IMG/VR virus record: IMGVR_UViG_3300033153_013547
Span: 62,001-126,000 of that record
Direction: 5' to 3' (one strand)
DNA length: 64,000 nt
Source of the DNA: a virus
Made by a program: the position numbers and the translations under genes. Positions within the stretch are counted from its first letter, which is position 1, and every line of letters begins with the position of its first letter. Below are positions 30,296-39,362 of this stretch, one piece after another. Under the pieces are notes generated by a model, which saw only the letters and a program-made list of their open reading frames with translations, had not been told where the DNA came from and ran no database searches.

Positions 30296-31531
30296 TTACT
30301 TGACTGGAGGAAAATCATCTTGGTTCAACCATTTCTTCCACTTGTCTACATAACATCCATATCCATTATTATCTGGAGCAGTGTTGCCGCTATAAAAATC
30401 AAAGCCAGTATCCAATAATATAGATCCAATGTCTTCTCCTCTCCAAAGCAATTTGAGTATAGATTCATTGGCTTTGTATACCCATTCTGGCACAGACTTG
30501 CCATCAACAAGTTCCATGGCATATTGATGAGTATCAGAAATCAAAGGATTGAGCACGTCACGATTTCTTGGTCTTTTATTGATGCCAACAATCCCCGGAT
30601 TATGGCCAACTGCCTTTATCAAGGTGTACACATTGTGACAAGTACCACACGCATAACACCACGGCATACCCGTCATACAAGATCTCTGAAAGCTTGCTAT
30701 TTTTGGATACCTATCAAGCAAGAGTCTTTGTACACCCAGTGTGCTCAGAGCATGGGTGACGGACGAAAAATCTATATCCAGCAAACCAGAAGAAACGCAT
30801 CCCAAATGAAACAAAGAACAATTGGGACGTGGCAAGAGATTATCATTATTCGTTTTGGAAAACGGCATTTCTAACCCAGAAAGAATGGTAGAAGCGCCAT
30901 AAGCATATGCTAAGGGAACCGCGAATAACCACCACGGGATTATTTTATAACCGAATGAGCTCATATAATTGGTCATTATTTGACAATTAGGAATGCTTAA
31001 TATAGCATATACTTTAGACATGGCTGCCCGCCGCTCCTGCCACAACGCTTCGGTTTTGTACTGATTGCCAATTGTAAAGGCTATAACGTTTTCAGAAATT
31101 TCTGATGCCAAACTCACACAAGTTAGCCCGTCCTTACCCATACCATTCCCAGCAAGCACAGCCCGTTTCTTATCCATGCCCTGATCTTGAACAATCTTAT
31201 TGCACACTACCGTCATCGGCTTGCCGTTCTTGGTAACAAAACCATAAGGATTAGTTTTGTGATTTACATTGATGTGTCGCTGAATGGCAGATATCTCTGA
31301 TTCAGTTAGTTCACTGAAAATGACTTTGTCATATAAATGAGATGACCAAGCAAGATGTTCAGACAATATAATGGCTATCATGAAGTTTAGCACATGATCT
31401 GGTGCCACACCAATATCACGGTCATACTTGATCCATAGAGGACGCAGAGTTTTGCCAGAAAATTTAGTCAATAAATGACTAAAGCCAAATTCTATCGTGG
31501 AACTATCTCGTCTATTTAGTGTAATACGCAC
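30296..31531 (-). CDS. PP-loop ATPase, MurL-like epimerase family
   Basis: 411 residues. A modified PP-loop, LAGNGMGKDGLTCVSLASE at about residue 125, is followed by a helical IIPWWLFAVPLAYAYGASTI block and a C-terminal SCMTGMPWCYACGTC-HNVYTLI cysteine block. This order (SGGKDS-like loop, SALLAFVSVLAAYLYG-like helix, WC-x-x-C-x-x-C) parallels MurL, which epimerises a peptidoglycan precursor using ATP. The exact SGGKDS motif is altered. Paired tightly with the radical SAM gene. The function here is inference. Confidence 0.5.
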   Translation of the reverse strand: MRITLNRRDSSTIEFGFSHLLTKFSGKTLRPLWIKYDRDIGVAPDHVLNFMIAIILSEHLAWSSHLYDKVIFSELTESEISAIQRHINVNHKTNPYGFVTKNGKPMTVVCNKIVQDQGMDKKRAVLAGNGMGKDGLTCVSLASEISENVIAFTIGNQYKTEALWQERRAAMSKVYAILSIPNCQIMTNYMSSFGYKIIPWWLFAVPLAYAYGASTILSGLEMPFSKTNNDNLLPRPNCSLFHLGCVSSGLLDIDFSSVTHALSTLGVQRLLLDRYPKIASFQRSCMTGMPWCYACGTCHNVYTLIKAVGHNPGIVGINKRPRNRDVLNPLISDTHQYAMELVDGKSVPEWVYKANESILKLLWRGEDIGSILLDTGFDFYSGNTAPDNNGYGCYVDKWKKWLNQDDFPPVK

Positions 31532-31532
31532 G

Positions 31533-32558
31533 TTACTTGCCTACCAGCTTACCACCACAACACAATCGTTGACAAGGAGGAGGAAACCCATTCTCGATAA
31601 TAAAATTATTGAGTTCTGTAAGAGCCTTGGTATCTAAAACAAGGGGAGGACCAATATTTCCGAATACTCTTGTGTCAAAACACCTACCACCAGCAGGTAT
31701 TGTGCCATCGGGATTGATGGCCAGTCTTTGCCCTGCAAGCAAGGCAGAAATTATTCTACAACCATTACGTCCCGACGCAACAAACTTTGTGGGAGATTCT
31801 TGATAATATTCTTTGAGATCTGATAAGGTAGATAATTTTGGATAGCAATAAGGGAACAATTTATGCTTAGTCAATTGCTCAAATATTTTATTACAGTTCA
31901 TTTGATGTATTTGTTCTTCTGTATATCCAGAGATATTTGCTGGTTTACACACACCCCCTGGCGCATCAAAATTACACGACAATGGAGACACATAATTATA
32001 GTGATTGAAAACCATTTGATGAATGCCAAGGGTTTTGGTAATAAACACATGCATTGCACCCAAATGCATGTAATTATCTGGGGTAATGGCTAGGGAAATT
32101 CTTATGGTCTTATATTTGAACTTTTTCTTCAGCAATAGAATTCCATTTATAGCTCTATCAAATGATCCATCAACTCCACGTATTTTATCATGAATATCTG
32201 CAGTAGGCCCATCTAAACTTACTGCCAATGAATCAATGTGTTTGGCAATTGTCCCAGCATACTTTTCAAGATACCAACCATTAGTTGTCATACTTATAGA
32301 TATTGGCCCCTTGAGATGTGAACGCAAACTAGCACACAATTCATCAAACTTTTTGTATAGTAGTGGTTCAGCACCCAGAATGGCTATGGCTTTCACATCT
32401 AATTGCTTGAGCCCATTTATCCATTCTTCAGGCTCCAATTCATGAGCACCTGGAATCCATGTGCCACCAAAACCAGACGCATCATGCTGACCCTGTCCAA
32501 TATCACACATTTTGCATCGTAAATTGCATCTATTAGTAATGATCATGCTGACATTCAT
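31533..32558 (-). CDS. radical SAM protein
   Basis: 341 residues starting with NRCNLRCKMCD, the C-x-x-x-C-x-x-C cluster that binds the SAM-cleaving 4Fe-4S centre. ILGAEPLLYK and SLDGPTADIHDKIRGVDGSF are typical of SPASM-type peptide-modifying or epimerising members. A C-terminal cysteine cluster (CRIISALLAG, then CFD, then PPCQRLCCGG) may hold auxiliary clusters. Its ends are within one base of the MurL-like gene. Substrate unknown. Confidence 0.85.
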   Translation of the reverse strand: MNVSMIITNRCNLRCKMCDIGQGQHDASGFGGTWIPGAHELEPEEWINGLKQLDVKAIAILGAEPLLYKKFDELCASLRSHLKGPISISMTTNGWYLEKYAGTIAKHIDSLAVSLDGPTADIHDKIRGVDGSFDRAINGILLLKKKFKYKTIRISLAITPDNYMHLGAMHVFITKTLGIHQMVFNHYNYVSPLSCNFDAPGGVCKPANISGYTEEQIHQMNCNKIFEQLTKHKLFPYCYPKLSTLSDLKEYYQESPTKFVASGRNGCRIISALLAGQRLAINPDGTIPAGGRCFDTRVFGNIGPPLVLDTKALTELNNFIIENGFPPPCQRLCCGGKLVGK

Positions 32559-32567
32559 AATAATTCC

Positions 32568-33392
32568 TTAACTATTAGACAACGCCCAGGCAGCAATGGC
32601 TCTTGCCCTGAAGTTAGGGGCAACAATGGTTTCTTGTGTTGTGATATCTAACGCTTTCTTAGCAATATCCTTATTGAGATTTTTACAGGCCATATAAATC
32701 ATTGGTGGGCCCCAACCTGCTCGCCCACGATATCCAGGGCGTGTAACCCACATGGCCTCAAGACGCTCCATTGATAATGCCACAATATCCTGCGTATTCA
32801 ATCCATAAGCCACGTCTGCTTCCTTCAAACAATAGATAATCATGGCCAAATGATATGGGTCTTCTTCTCTGACATATGTGTCATCTTTCATGTTCATATA
32901 TTTCCAGTTGTTGATATTAGGATCTAGATAGCTTACAAGAACATCTATAAGTTTATTGGCCTTGTCTATTTGTCCATTCATTGCAAAAACCAAGGCTGCC
33001 GATGCACTCACGTTGGGAACAAGATATTCAATATCAACACTGCAATATTTTTGCATGCCATTAGGATACAATCCTATGGATTCTATTGTTTTTGCCAGTC
33101 TATTAATTAGATCTGTGTCACCAATCACCCTGGCAAATTCACAACAGGCCCACGCTGTATAGGCAAACTTAGTGCCCTTAGGACATAAAACCTTGTGTAT
33201 ACCGCACGCATAATCGGCATGAAGAGTACAGTCTCTTTGTATTATCTGATCATAGCAATCTTTGTAATCCAAATTAGCCAAAGCGCGTGCGGTTCCCAAA
33301 AACGCAAAGCCATCAGCACTGTCTTGTTCAAAATAATGATTATTCACAGGATATTCTATTGAGCCAATAATTTTCTTATTTTTTTTGTGCAT
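32568..33392 (-). CDS. alpha-helical toroid-like protein, 274 aa
   Basis: No recognised signature. Paired helices of similar length recur along the chain (DGFAFLGTARALANLDYKD, AYTAWACCEFARVIGDTDL, SASAALVFAMNGQIDKANK, YHLAMIIYCLKEADVAYG), with aspartate and tryptophan in the turns, as in (alpha/alpha)6 toroids of glycan-active enzymes. It lies in the glycan locus, 9 bases from the radical SAM gene. Role inferred only from context. Confidence 0.5.
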   Translation of the reverse strand: MHKKNKKIIGSIEYPVNNHYFEQDSADGFAFLGTARALANLDYKDCYDQIIQRDCTLHADYACGIHKVLCPKGTKFAYTAWACCEFARVIGDTDLINRLAKTIESIGLYPNGMQKYCSVDIEYLVPNVSASAALVFAMNGQIDKANKLIDVLVSYLDPNINNWKYMNMKDDTYVREEDPYHLAMIIYCLKEADVAYGLNTQDIVALSMERLEAMWVTRPGYRGRAGWGPPMIYMACKNLNKDIAKKALDITTQETIVAPNFRARAIAAWALSNS

Positions 33393-33399
33393 TGATTCT

Positions 33400-34392
33400 C
33401 TATTTCCTGGGTGTTCTTCTCAGCGGACGCCGTCTATTATAAGATCTTGGTCGTTGATGAACCGTCTTCTTAACGGACCTCTCTGATTTGGGCGCTTCTT
33501 TAGCCTTTGATTTGGGGGCCCGTTTTTTGACTCGCTTTTTAGATGATGCTTTGGGTGGTTTCACAAGATTCCTTGCTACAAGATCTCTTGGTTTTCTGTG
33601 AGCCTCATGATTGGGCACATATTGCTTTAGTTCCAATAGCCTGTCTACAATATCTTTTGGAATATATTGCTTTATGTCTATGTCTATTTCAACCCAAGGT
33701 GCGCTTATCCTCTGTCCCCTGAAATTGCCTTGTGGGCTAGATAGATTATTAAGCCCTCTGGTCCACAATGCATGTTGCCAACTATCAGAATTATTCCAGC
33801 ATACATTTAGTGGTTTGCCAGCATTTGCAACAATTGCTTGTTTATACAACCAACTATCATTTGAGCGTATACTATTCATTGGCACAAGATTTTTGGTCAG
33901 CCTACTATTGATAGCAAAGTTTATTGACACTGGATGTTTATAACCAGGATGATCATGATCAAAAAGATAATACTTGTGTGTTAACAAATCTAGCCACCAG
34001 CCTTTCTTGACCTGTGTCCAATCAGCAGATTTATCTTGAAAAATCTCATGGATCTCAGATAGTATGGTGGGTGGCAAATAATTATCACCAGCCACAGGGA
34101 ATAACACACGTGATGTGGAAGCCATCTTGTCCGCAATAATTTTCCACTTCCTGGACAAAACAATCCACTCATCAATAGATATATAACGAATATTCAGACA
34201 ATTGACTTGTCGCAATCTTTCTTCGAATTTAGCAACTTCTTCGGACCCAAACATATATTCGTCTTGTTCCTCACAAACAATGAGTTCCCACCCAAAATCA
34301 ACACTGATCTGCCCACACAAAGATTCCAAGGCAAGCCAGCCAATGTGTTTACAATTGAACATTGGTAAACCAACTGTCAATTCAATTTCCAT
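33400..34392 (-). CDS. glycosyltransferase-like protein (GT-A) with basic tail
   Basis: 330 residues. The N-terminus ELTVGLPMFNCKHIGWLALES resembles the start of family-2 glycosyltransferases, with a possible metal site at RVLFPVAGDNYLPP. The last 65 residues are lysine- and arginine-rich (SKKRVKKRAPKSKAKEAPKS and RRRPLRRTPRK), a tail unusual for such an enzyme. A similar basic segment starts the 39362 product. Sugar and acceptor unknown. Confidence 0.62.
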   Translation of the reverse strand: MEIELTVGLPMFNCKHIGWLALESLCGQISVDFGWELIVCEEQDEYMFGSEEVAKFEERLRQVNCLNIRYISIDEWIVLSRKWKIIADKMASTSRVLFPVAGDNYLPPTILSEIHEIFQDKSADWTQVKKGWWLDLLTHKYYLFDHDHPGYKHPVSINFAINSRLTKNLVPMNSIRSNDSWLYKQAIVANAGKPLNVCWNNSDSWQHALWTRGLNNLSSPQGNFRGQRISAPWVEIDIDIKQYIPKDIVDRLLELKQYVPNHEAHRKPRDLVARNLVKPPKASSKKRVKKRAPKSKAKEAPKSERSVKKTVHQRPRSYNRRRPLRRTPRK

Positions 34393-34394
34393 AA

Positions 34395-35468
34395 TTATAG
34401 TCCTGAATATATATCATTCCATATATTAGCCACTGAAGCATAACTATGATGCTTGTGTACCCAATCCTTGGCACATTTTGATACGTCGGTCAAATCCATA
34501 TGAATAAGAGACAACAACGTATAATAAATATCATCTGGATTAGGAAGCACATTTATAATACCGTCCAACTCTTCTCGGACAAATCTGCCGCTCGATTGGT
34601 CGACAGCTCGATCTGAAACCCACACAAGAGTGGGTATTCCATAACTCATTGCTTCTAACCCAGCATAACCATATGCCCCAACAACACACTGCTCAAACAA
34701 TACATAAGACTGCTTGGTTCGTCTGAGACATTCTTTATGAGATAATTTTTCTATAAGATTTAATTGAGCTTCGGGATACTCTGACGCTAATTTATTCATG
34801 GCTGCCAAAAATGTATCGGTACCCTTTATAATCCTCGAACTAGGAGCATGGCTGATCAATTTTGTTTTCGAATGATCATGCTTGAACCATTCGTTATCCA
34901 TTTGATCACAGTCTATTGCTTGTGGAGTATAAACTCCTTTAAATTCTGGATAATTGATGTCTGGCGTCAATGTTGTTCTAATAGCCGCACTCATATACAT
35001 ACGCATTGGCCATATAGCCAATGCAGATTGCTTGTTACAGTAGTCATCACGCCTTCTAAATTTTGATCCTTCTACAGATGAAATAATTGGCACACGAGGG
35101 CTGCGCATTTTCAATAATTGATCAAATGCACTCCATATTACCGATGGCGGCTCATCCCCTTTATAATGAATAATATCAGCATTTTGAATAAGATTTTTGG
35201 CTTGTTCAATGCTCTCCCAATTTGCCTGGTCCGTTCTCATAAGACGATAACCGTCCCCAATGGGGCTGAGCTTGATGTTGGTTAAGCAAACATTTCTTGG
35301 CATTTGAAATCTATTGCCATGATCTGTGAGAACAATATGATCAACCTTATGCTTTGTGTATTTATTAACAGCACGAGCTATGCGCAAACCAGCAGCAGCA
35401 TAGTCAAACAACGATAACATGACAATGTTTTTGCCTTCCTTAGCCGTCTTTTTGACTGTCTTTATCAT
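34395..35468 (-). CDS. glycosyltransferase, GT-B fold
   Basis: 357 residues. C-terminal blocks fit GT-B family 4 enzymes: ISHAPSSRIIKGTDTFLAAM, LSHKECLRRTKQSYVLFEQC and GAYGYAGLEAMSYGIPTLVW, the donor-binding E-x7-E-like region. The N-terminal half has acceptor-domain strands (HIVLTDHGNRF). Start overlaps the end of the next gene upstream by four bases. Sugar specificity unknown. Confidence 0.72.
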   Translation of the reverse strand: MIKTVKKTAKEGKNIVMLSLFDYAAAGLRIARAVNKYTKHKVDHIVLTDHGNRFQMPRNVCLTNIKLSPIGDGYRLMRTDQANWESIEQAKNLIQNADIIHYKGDEPPSVIWSAFDQLLKMRSPRVPIISSVEGSKFRRRDDYCNKQSALAIWPMRMYMSAAIRTTLTPDINYPEFKGVYTPQAIDCDQMDNEWFKHDHSKTKLISHAPSSRIIKGTDTFLAAMNKLASEYPEAQLNLIEKLSHKECLRRTKQSYVLFEQCVVGAYGYAGLEAMSYGIPTLVWVSDRAVDQSSGRFVREELDGIINVLPNPDDIYYTLLSLIHMDLTDVSKCAKDWVHKHHSYASVANIWNDIYSGL

Positions 35469-36202
35469 TCTTCAGTCACCACTGGCTTGACATTGCCAAC
35501 CAACCAACCATCTTTATTGGCCTGTCCATATAAATATTTGCCTTTTGGCTGTTTCAAATGATAGCAGAAAGAGTCCCTGTGTGTAAACATCTTGATACCA
35601 GCATTCGTCAGTCTCATAGAGAAATTATGATCAGAAGAAACCCCACTTGTTTTTCCACGAGCAACGGCAGTGTATTTTGCAAATGGAAATTCAAGCCACA
35701 AATCTCTCTTGATAGTTGTTATAGAGTAACTTACTAAAAACGTCTCAATAATTTGATTCTTATAATTAACCACTTCATCTAGTTTCAGCAAGTCATAATC
35801 ATCTGCTCTAGGATAATCTTGCTGTTTTAGTGTCACAGGACTTTTGGCCAAACTCACATATTCAGAATCCACATATAGATTACAATATCCTGTAAACACA
35901 TCAAACTTAGACATTTTATCCAATACATTGGTAAATGCTGTTTGATTGAGCACAAGATCATCACTTGTTACAATATAATAATCATAATTGGTATTCTTGA
36001 CATAATCATTGAGCACACCACTTATCTGTAAAGAATTGAAACCAGTAAACCATACTTTCTTGATATTGATGGGCTTTATTGAATCAATTACTCGATCAAT
36101 ACGACGAGGATTCATAATTAGCAAGCAAGCATTATCAATATACGTGTCAGGATATCTGCTAGCAGCAACTTCCTGGCTATAAGAAGGATAAGCAATAAGC
36201 AC
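35465..36202 (-). CDS. glycosyltransferase-like protein (GT-A), 245 aa
   Basis: Residues near 75-90 read YDYYIVTSDDLVLNQTAF, a DxD-like metal site at the end of a strand, followed by FDVFTGYCNLYVDSEYV. A later KTSGVSSDHNFSMRLTNAGI segment resembles the catalytic-base region of family-2 enzymes. Its start overlaps the upstream gene by one base. The N-terminus lacks a usual nucleotide-binding strand, so the assignment is tentative. Confidence 0.58.
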   Translation of the reverse strand: MLIAYPSYSQEVAASRYPDTYIDNACLLIMNPRRIDRVIDSIKPINIKKVWFTGFNSLQISGVLNDYVKNTNYDYYIVTSDDLVLNQTAFTNVLDKMSKFDVFTGYCNLYVDSEYVSLAKSPVTLKQQDYPRADDYDLLKLDEVVNYKNQIIETFLVSYSITTIKRDLWLEFPFAKYTAVARGKTSGVSSDHNFSMRLTNAGIKMFTHRDSFCYHLKQPKGKYLYGQANKDGWLVGNVKPVVTEE

Positions 36203-37290
36203 TACAACAACCCTCTCAGATGCTGGGACAATCTATTAGCAACGTTTTGTGGATCAAAATCCGACAAATCAAGTTTTGATATATGTTGTCTATACTGATC
36301 TATGTTGTTACATACATCCAATAACTTATTAGACATGGCAGAAACAACATGGGGATCGGCAGGATCAATGGCAAATTTGCTTAACCCCTCTTGACCGCCA
36401 AACACCTCTATATTGGCAGGGGTATTTGTAACAATTGGAATACATCCATGAGCCAGGGATTCGACAATTCTAATACTACCACAAATATTGAAAAGCTTCT
36501 GCCCCTTATGATAGACAAACAAACGTTTTTGATCATACATTGAAAAGGTAACAACACAACGGCGATAATATTTGTATGCTTCTGCCATAGACAAGGGGGT
36601 CATTTTGATGTTCTGGTTTCTGTTAACCGCTTTTAGTATTTGGCCATATACATCGCGATCTTTTACACACGAAGTTCCCACTACCATTTGAGATGGGGTT
36701 AGTTTATCAGACACAGCGCAAAAAGCCTCAATGGCTTCTCTACTAAAGTGATTATTGTTGATAGTATCAAATGTCCCTACACAAAAATCTCTGACCACAG
36801 AAGCATCTTTGGAAGTTACTATACAGGGTTGAACATGTGCGGTAGGCAAAGTCTTCATTTTCAATTTTTGCAAATATGCAATAGTAATTTCATGATAGAG
36901 TTTGCCAACAACAGTAAATCCATCTATCAATGAATAATGATACAAATCCGTAGCCAATAATGACTTGTAATGATCACTATTTTCAAACCATCTTGGATAA
37001 AATTCTAAACAAATTGGTGTATTGGGAAAAGATTTTCTGAGCAAAGGAACAAGATTTGCTCCACGAACATACAAAACATCGGGCTTTATAGATTGAATTT
37101 TCCGTATATTAGGTGCTATCTTGCCATTGATAAGAGAAATGTCTTTGGGAATCTGTTTGATCAGCGCAGAGCAGTTGGCCGCCAAATACGGGGTGGCAAC
37201 CAATTTCATTGCGCGAATAAGGTTGATTGCGCGAGTTAGTGGTCCGTTGAAAAGTCTGTAATTACCATCCAGACAATATATCACTTTCAT
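36202..37290 (-). CDS. glycosyltransferase, GT-B fold
   Basis: 362 residues. A CGSIRIVESLAHGCIPIVTN block near residue 280 is the typical donor-site E-x-L-A-x-G-x-P motif. Upstream strands (PDVLYVRGANLVPLLRKSFP, ICLEFYPRWFE) look like an acceptor domain. Same operon as the preceding and following genes. Substrate unknown. Confidence 0.72.
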   Translation of the reverse strand: MKVIYCLDGNYRLFNGPLTRAINLIRAMKLVATPYLAANCSALIKQIPKDISLINGKIAPNIRKIQSIKPDVLYVRGANLVPLLRKSFPNTPICLEFYPRWFENSDHYKSLLATDLYHYSLIDGFTVVGKLYHEITIAYLQKLKMKTLPTAHVQPCIVTSKDASVVRDFCVGTFDTINNNHFSREAIEAFCAVSDKLTPSQMVVGTSCVKDRDVYGQILKAVNRNQNIKMTPLSMAEAYKYYRRCVVTFSMYDQKRLFVYHKGQKLFNICGSIRIVESLAHGCIPIVTNTPANIEVFGGQEGLSKFAIDPADPHVVSAMSNKLLDVCNNIDQYRQHISKLDLSDFDPQNVANRLSQHLRGLL

Positions 37291-37452
37291 TTGTCTTGTT
37301 CTTTTCGGGGTGTTCTGGATCTTTGATGCTATTCATTTTTATTTTCATTATGTATTTTATGATGACATGGTACACAAATGGATCATATCCACTTCTTTCT
37401 TTTAATTGCTTATACACAATTCAATCCAGTCAAATAGTATTTGTTTCTTTCT

Positions 37453-38355
37453 CTAGCCATTCTTTTTTCTGCAAGGAATACCCTCTTTTCTCATAATCCT
37501 TATGATATTGGCCTCTGTCATCCCAATCTCATCTGCAATTTCATTAGATGATTTGCCTTTACCCCAGTACTCGCAATATAACCAAGTTTTATCCAAATAT
37601 GGTTTATCGCCATCAATTGTTTGACCCATAGACATTATGGCTTCAAATAACCATTTCATATCATCTGGGACCAATTGATGCATCAGCACAGCATTTGGCT
37701 CAACACAGTGGCCACCACATGCCTCATCATAATGATCCATCACGGGTCTGTTGAATTTCTCAGGCGTCATAACACCTTTATTGTATTCCTTGTTCCATTC
37801 AGTATAAACCACATCAAAGGGCACATCATAATATTCACAAAGTTTATGTACAAACTTTTCAAACAATATGTTCCAGCCATAATAGGTTGTACACATCACC
37901 TTTGTAATTTCTGTGGTTTCTGGAGGACAATCTATAAGGGGCCTGACATTTCTGCATACTGTAGAAAACATGTCAGCCACTTCCATAATTCTGTCTGGAT
38001 CCATTCCACCAATAAACATCGTTATCCTTTTGATGTGTTCTGCCAAATGAGGGTGTTTACCATGGGTAGGTACATGAACTGCCCTGTTTCCCAATTTCCT
38101 CATAGTTCCTGGTGTTAGAGTTGAATGTACAACAATTGTGTGAGGCTTATATTCATCAGCATAATTGTTCACACGTTCAACAAATTTACCATCACCAGCA
38201 TCTGGGAAGGCTATGTGCATGAAATCCACTTGGCCCCACAAAAATTCAATGGGATCTGCATCTCTGATTAAAACAGATGCTCCAGAAATTTCATTCAAAA
38301 TTTCAAAAATAGCAGTTCCAACTTCTCCTGCCCCCACTACAATGTGCTTTGTCAT
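37453..38355 (-). CDS. sugar-nucleotide dehydrogenase-like protein fused to a helix-turn-helix
   Basis: 300 residues. The N-terminus HIVVGAGEVGTAIFEILNEI is a Rossmann NAD-binding turn. A central GGHCVEPN matches the GGHCIxxD region with the catalytic cysteine in UDP-glucose/UDP-ManNAc dehydrogenases. The usual C-terminal UDP-binding domain is missing; instead the last 35 residues, SNEIADEIGMTEANIIRIMR, form a helix-turn-helix. Truncated catalytic fusion or moonlighting regulator are both possible. It overlaps the next gene. Confidence 0.65.
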   Translation of the reverse strand: MTKHIVVGAGEVGTAIFEILNEISGASVLIRDADPIEFLWGQVDFMHIAFPDAGDGKFVERVNNYADEYKPHTIVVHSTLTPGTMRKLGNRAVHVPTHGKHPHLAEHIKRITMFIGGMDPDRIMEVADMFSTVCRNVRPLIDCPPETTEITKVMCTTYYGWNILFEKFVHKLCEYYDVPFDVVYTEWNKEYNKGVMTPEKFNRPVMDHYDEACGGHCVEPNAVLMHQLVPDDMKWLFEAIMSMGQTIDGDKPYLDKTWLYCEYWGKGKSSNEIADEIGMTEANIIRIMRKEGIPCRKKNG

Positions 38356-39362
38356 TGTTGCTCCATCAACCTTTTTACCAACCCAACATCTGTATACCCA
38401 TGGTTTAGGGCAAATAATCTACCCTGCTGGGCAATTTTTTCTCTTTCTTTATCATGGATTAGATAATGTTTTATTAGTTTTATACACTCATCATTGGTTT
38501 TGAACCAAACAAGGTGCTCACCATTCTTGAACATCTTTTCAAATCCAGGTTTATATTTGATCAAAACAAAACTACCAGACAGCATGGCATTGGCTGTTCT
38601 TATACTGGTAGCCATTGGTAGCTTCCCTATATCATGGCATAAAGTTATTTTAGACTGATTGAAGATCTTGTTGCACTGAGTAAATTTAGCAATGCTTTTA
38701 TCCCCACTATTGTTACCTAAAAATATACCACCAATCTTGGCCCAATCTTTTGATCCAAGTAAAGCAATTTTTACACCAGGCAATTTGGGAATAATGTATT
38801 TTAGCCACTGTATTCTTTCTTGCAAAAAATCAGCAGAGGGCTTGTTATATGACTGCCCCACAAAATTGACATCATAAATTTTGTTAGTATTTATTGGTTT
38901 GAAATATGTGGTTAGTCCAGGAGGATAACAGTAAGTGGCATTGACTACAGCATCAACAGCAAGCTTATCTGATACTAACAGTATTTTGGCATGCTTACCA
39001 ATTGTTTTTAGATCAGCAATAAAACTTGATTTCCAGCCTATGCTGGCATCACTATAGAAGACTCTTATGGTCAGTTTTGGTGCTTTCTTTTTCAGTCTAG
39101 GCAATATTTGACAATACTTTCTAATAGTGCTTCTGTTCATGTGTATTGCTAAATCTGAACAGCCACGAGTCAAATGAACAATTTGTTTTGTAATTTTGTC
39201 ATAGTCAGTAGATTTTAATATCCAACGAATCGAGCAATATTTAAGCCCACAAGAATCTGTTCTTCCATTCAAAAAACAAAAGCTATGATCAGATAAGTTC
39301 GCTATATGTTTATACATATTGGCGGTGATTGGAATTAGTGGTATAACCGCAACTTTGGGCAT
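38352..39362 (-). CDS. glycosyltransferase, GT-B fold (CgeB-like)
   Basis: 336 residues. YDVNFVGQSYNKPSADFLQE followed by LPGVKIALLGSKDW and a late PMATSIRTANAMLSGSFVLI resembles CgeB-type and related group-1 glycosyltransferases, in which the second block closes the donor site. The N-terminal domain is less conserved. It overlaps genes on both sides by one to four bases, part of one operon. Confidence 0.7.
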   Translation of the reverse strand: MPKVAVIPLIPITANMYKHIANLSDHSFCFLNGRTDSCGLKYCSIRWILKSTDYDKITKQIVHLTRGCSDLAIHMNRSTIRKYCQILPRLKKKAPKLTIRVFYSDASIGWKSSFIADLKTIGKHAKILLVSDKLAVDAVVNATYCYPPGLTTYFKPINTNKIYDVNFVGQSYNKPSADFLQERIQWLKYIIPKLPGVKIALLGSKDWAKIGGIFLGNNSGDKSIAKFTQCNKIFNQSKITLCHDIGKLPMATSIRTANAMLSGSFVLIKYKPGFEKMFKNGEHLVWFKTNDECIKLIKHYLIHDKEREKIAQQGRLFALNHGYTDVGLVKRLMEQQ

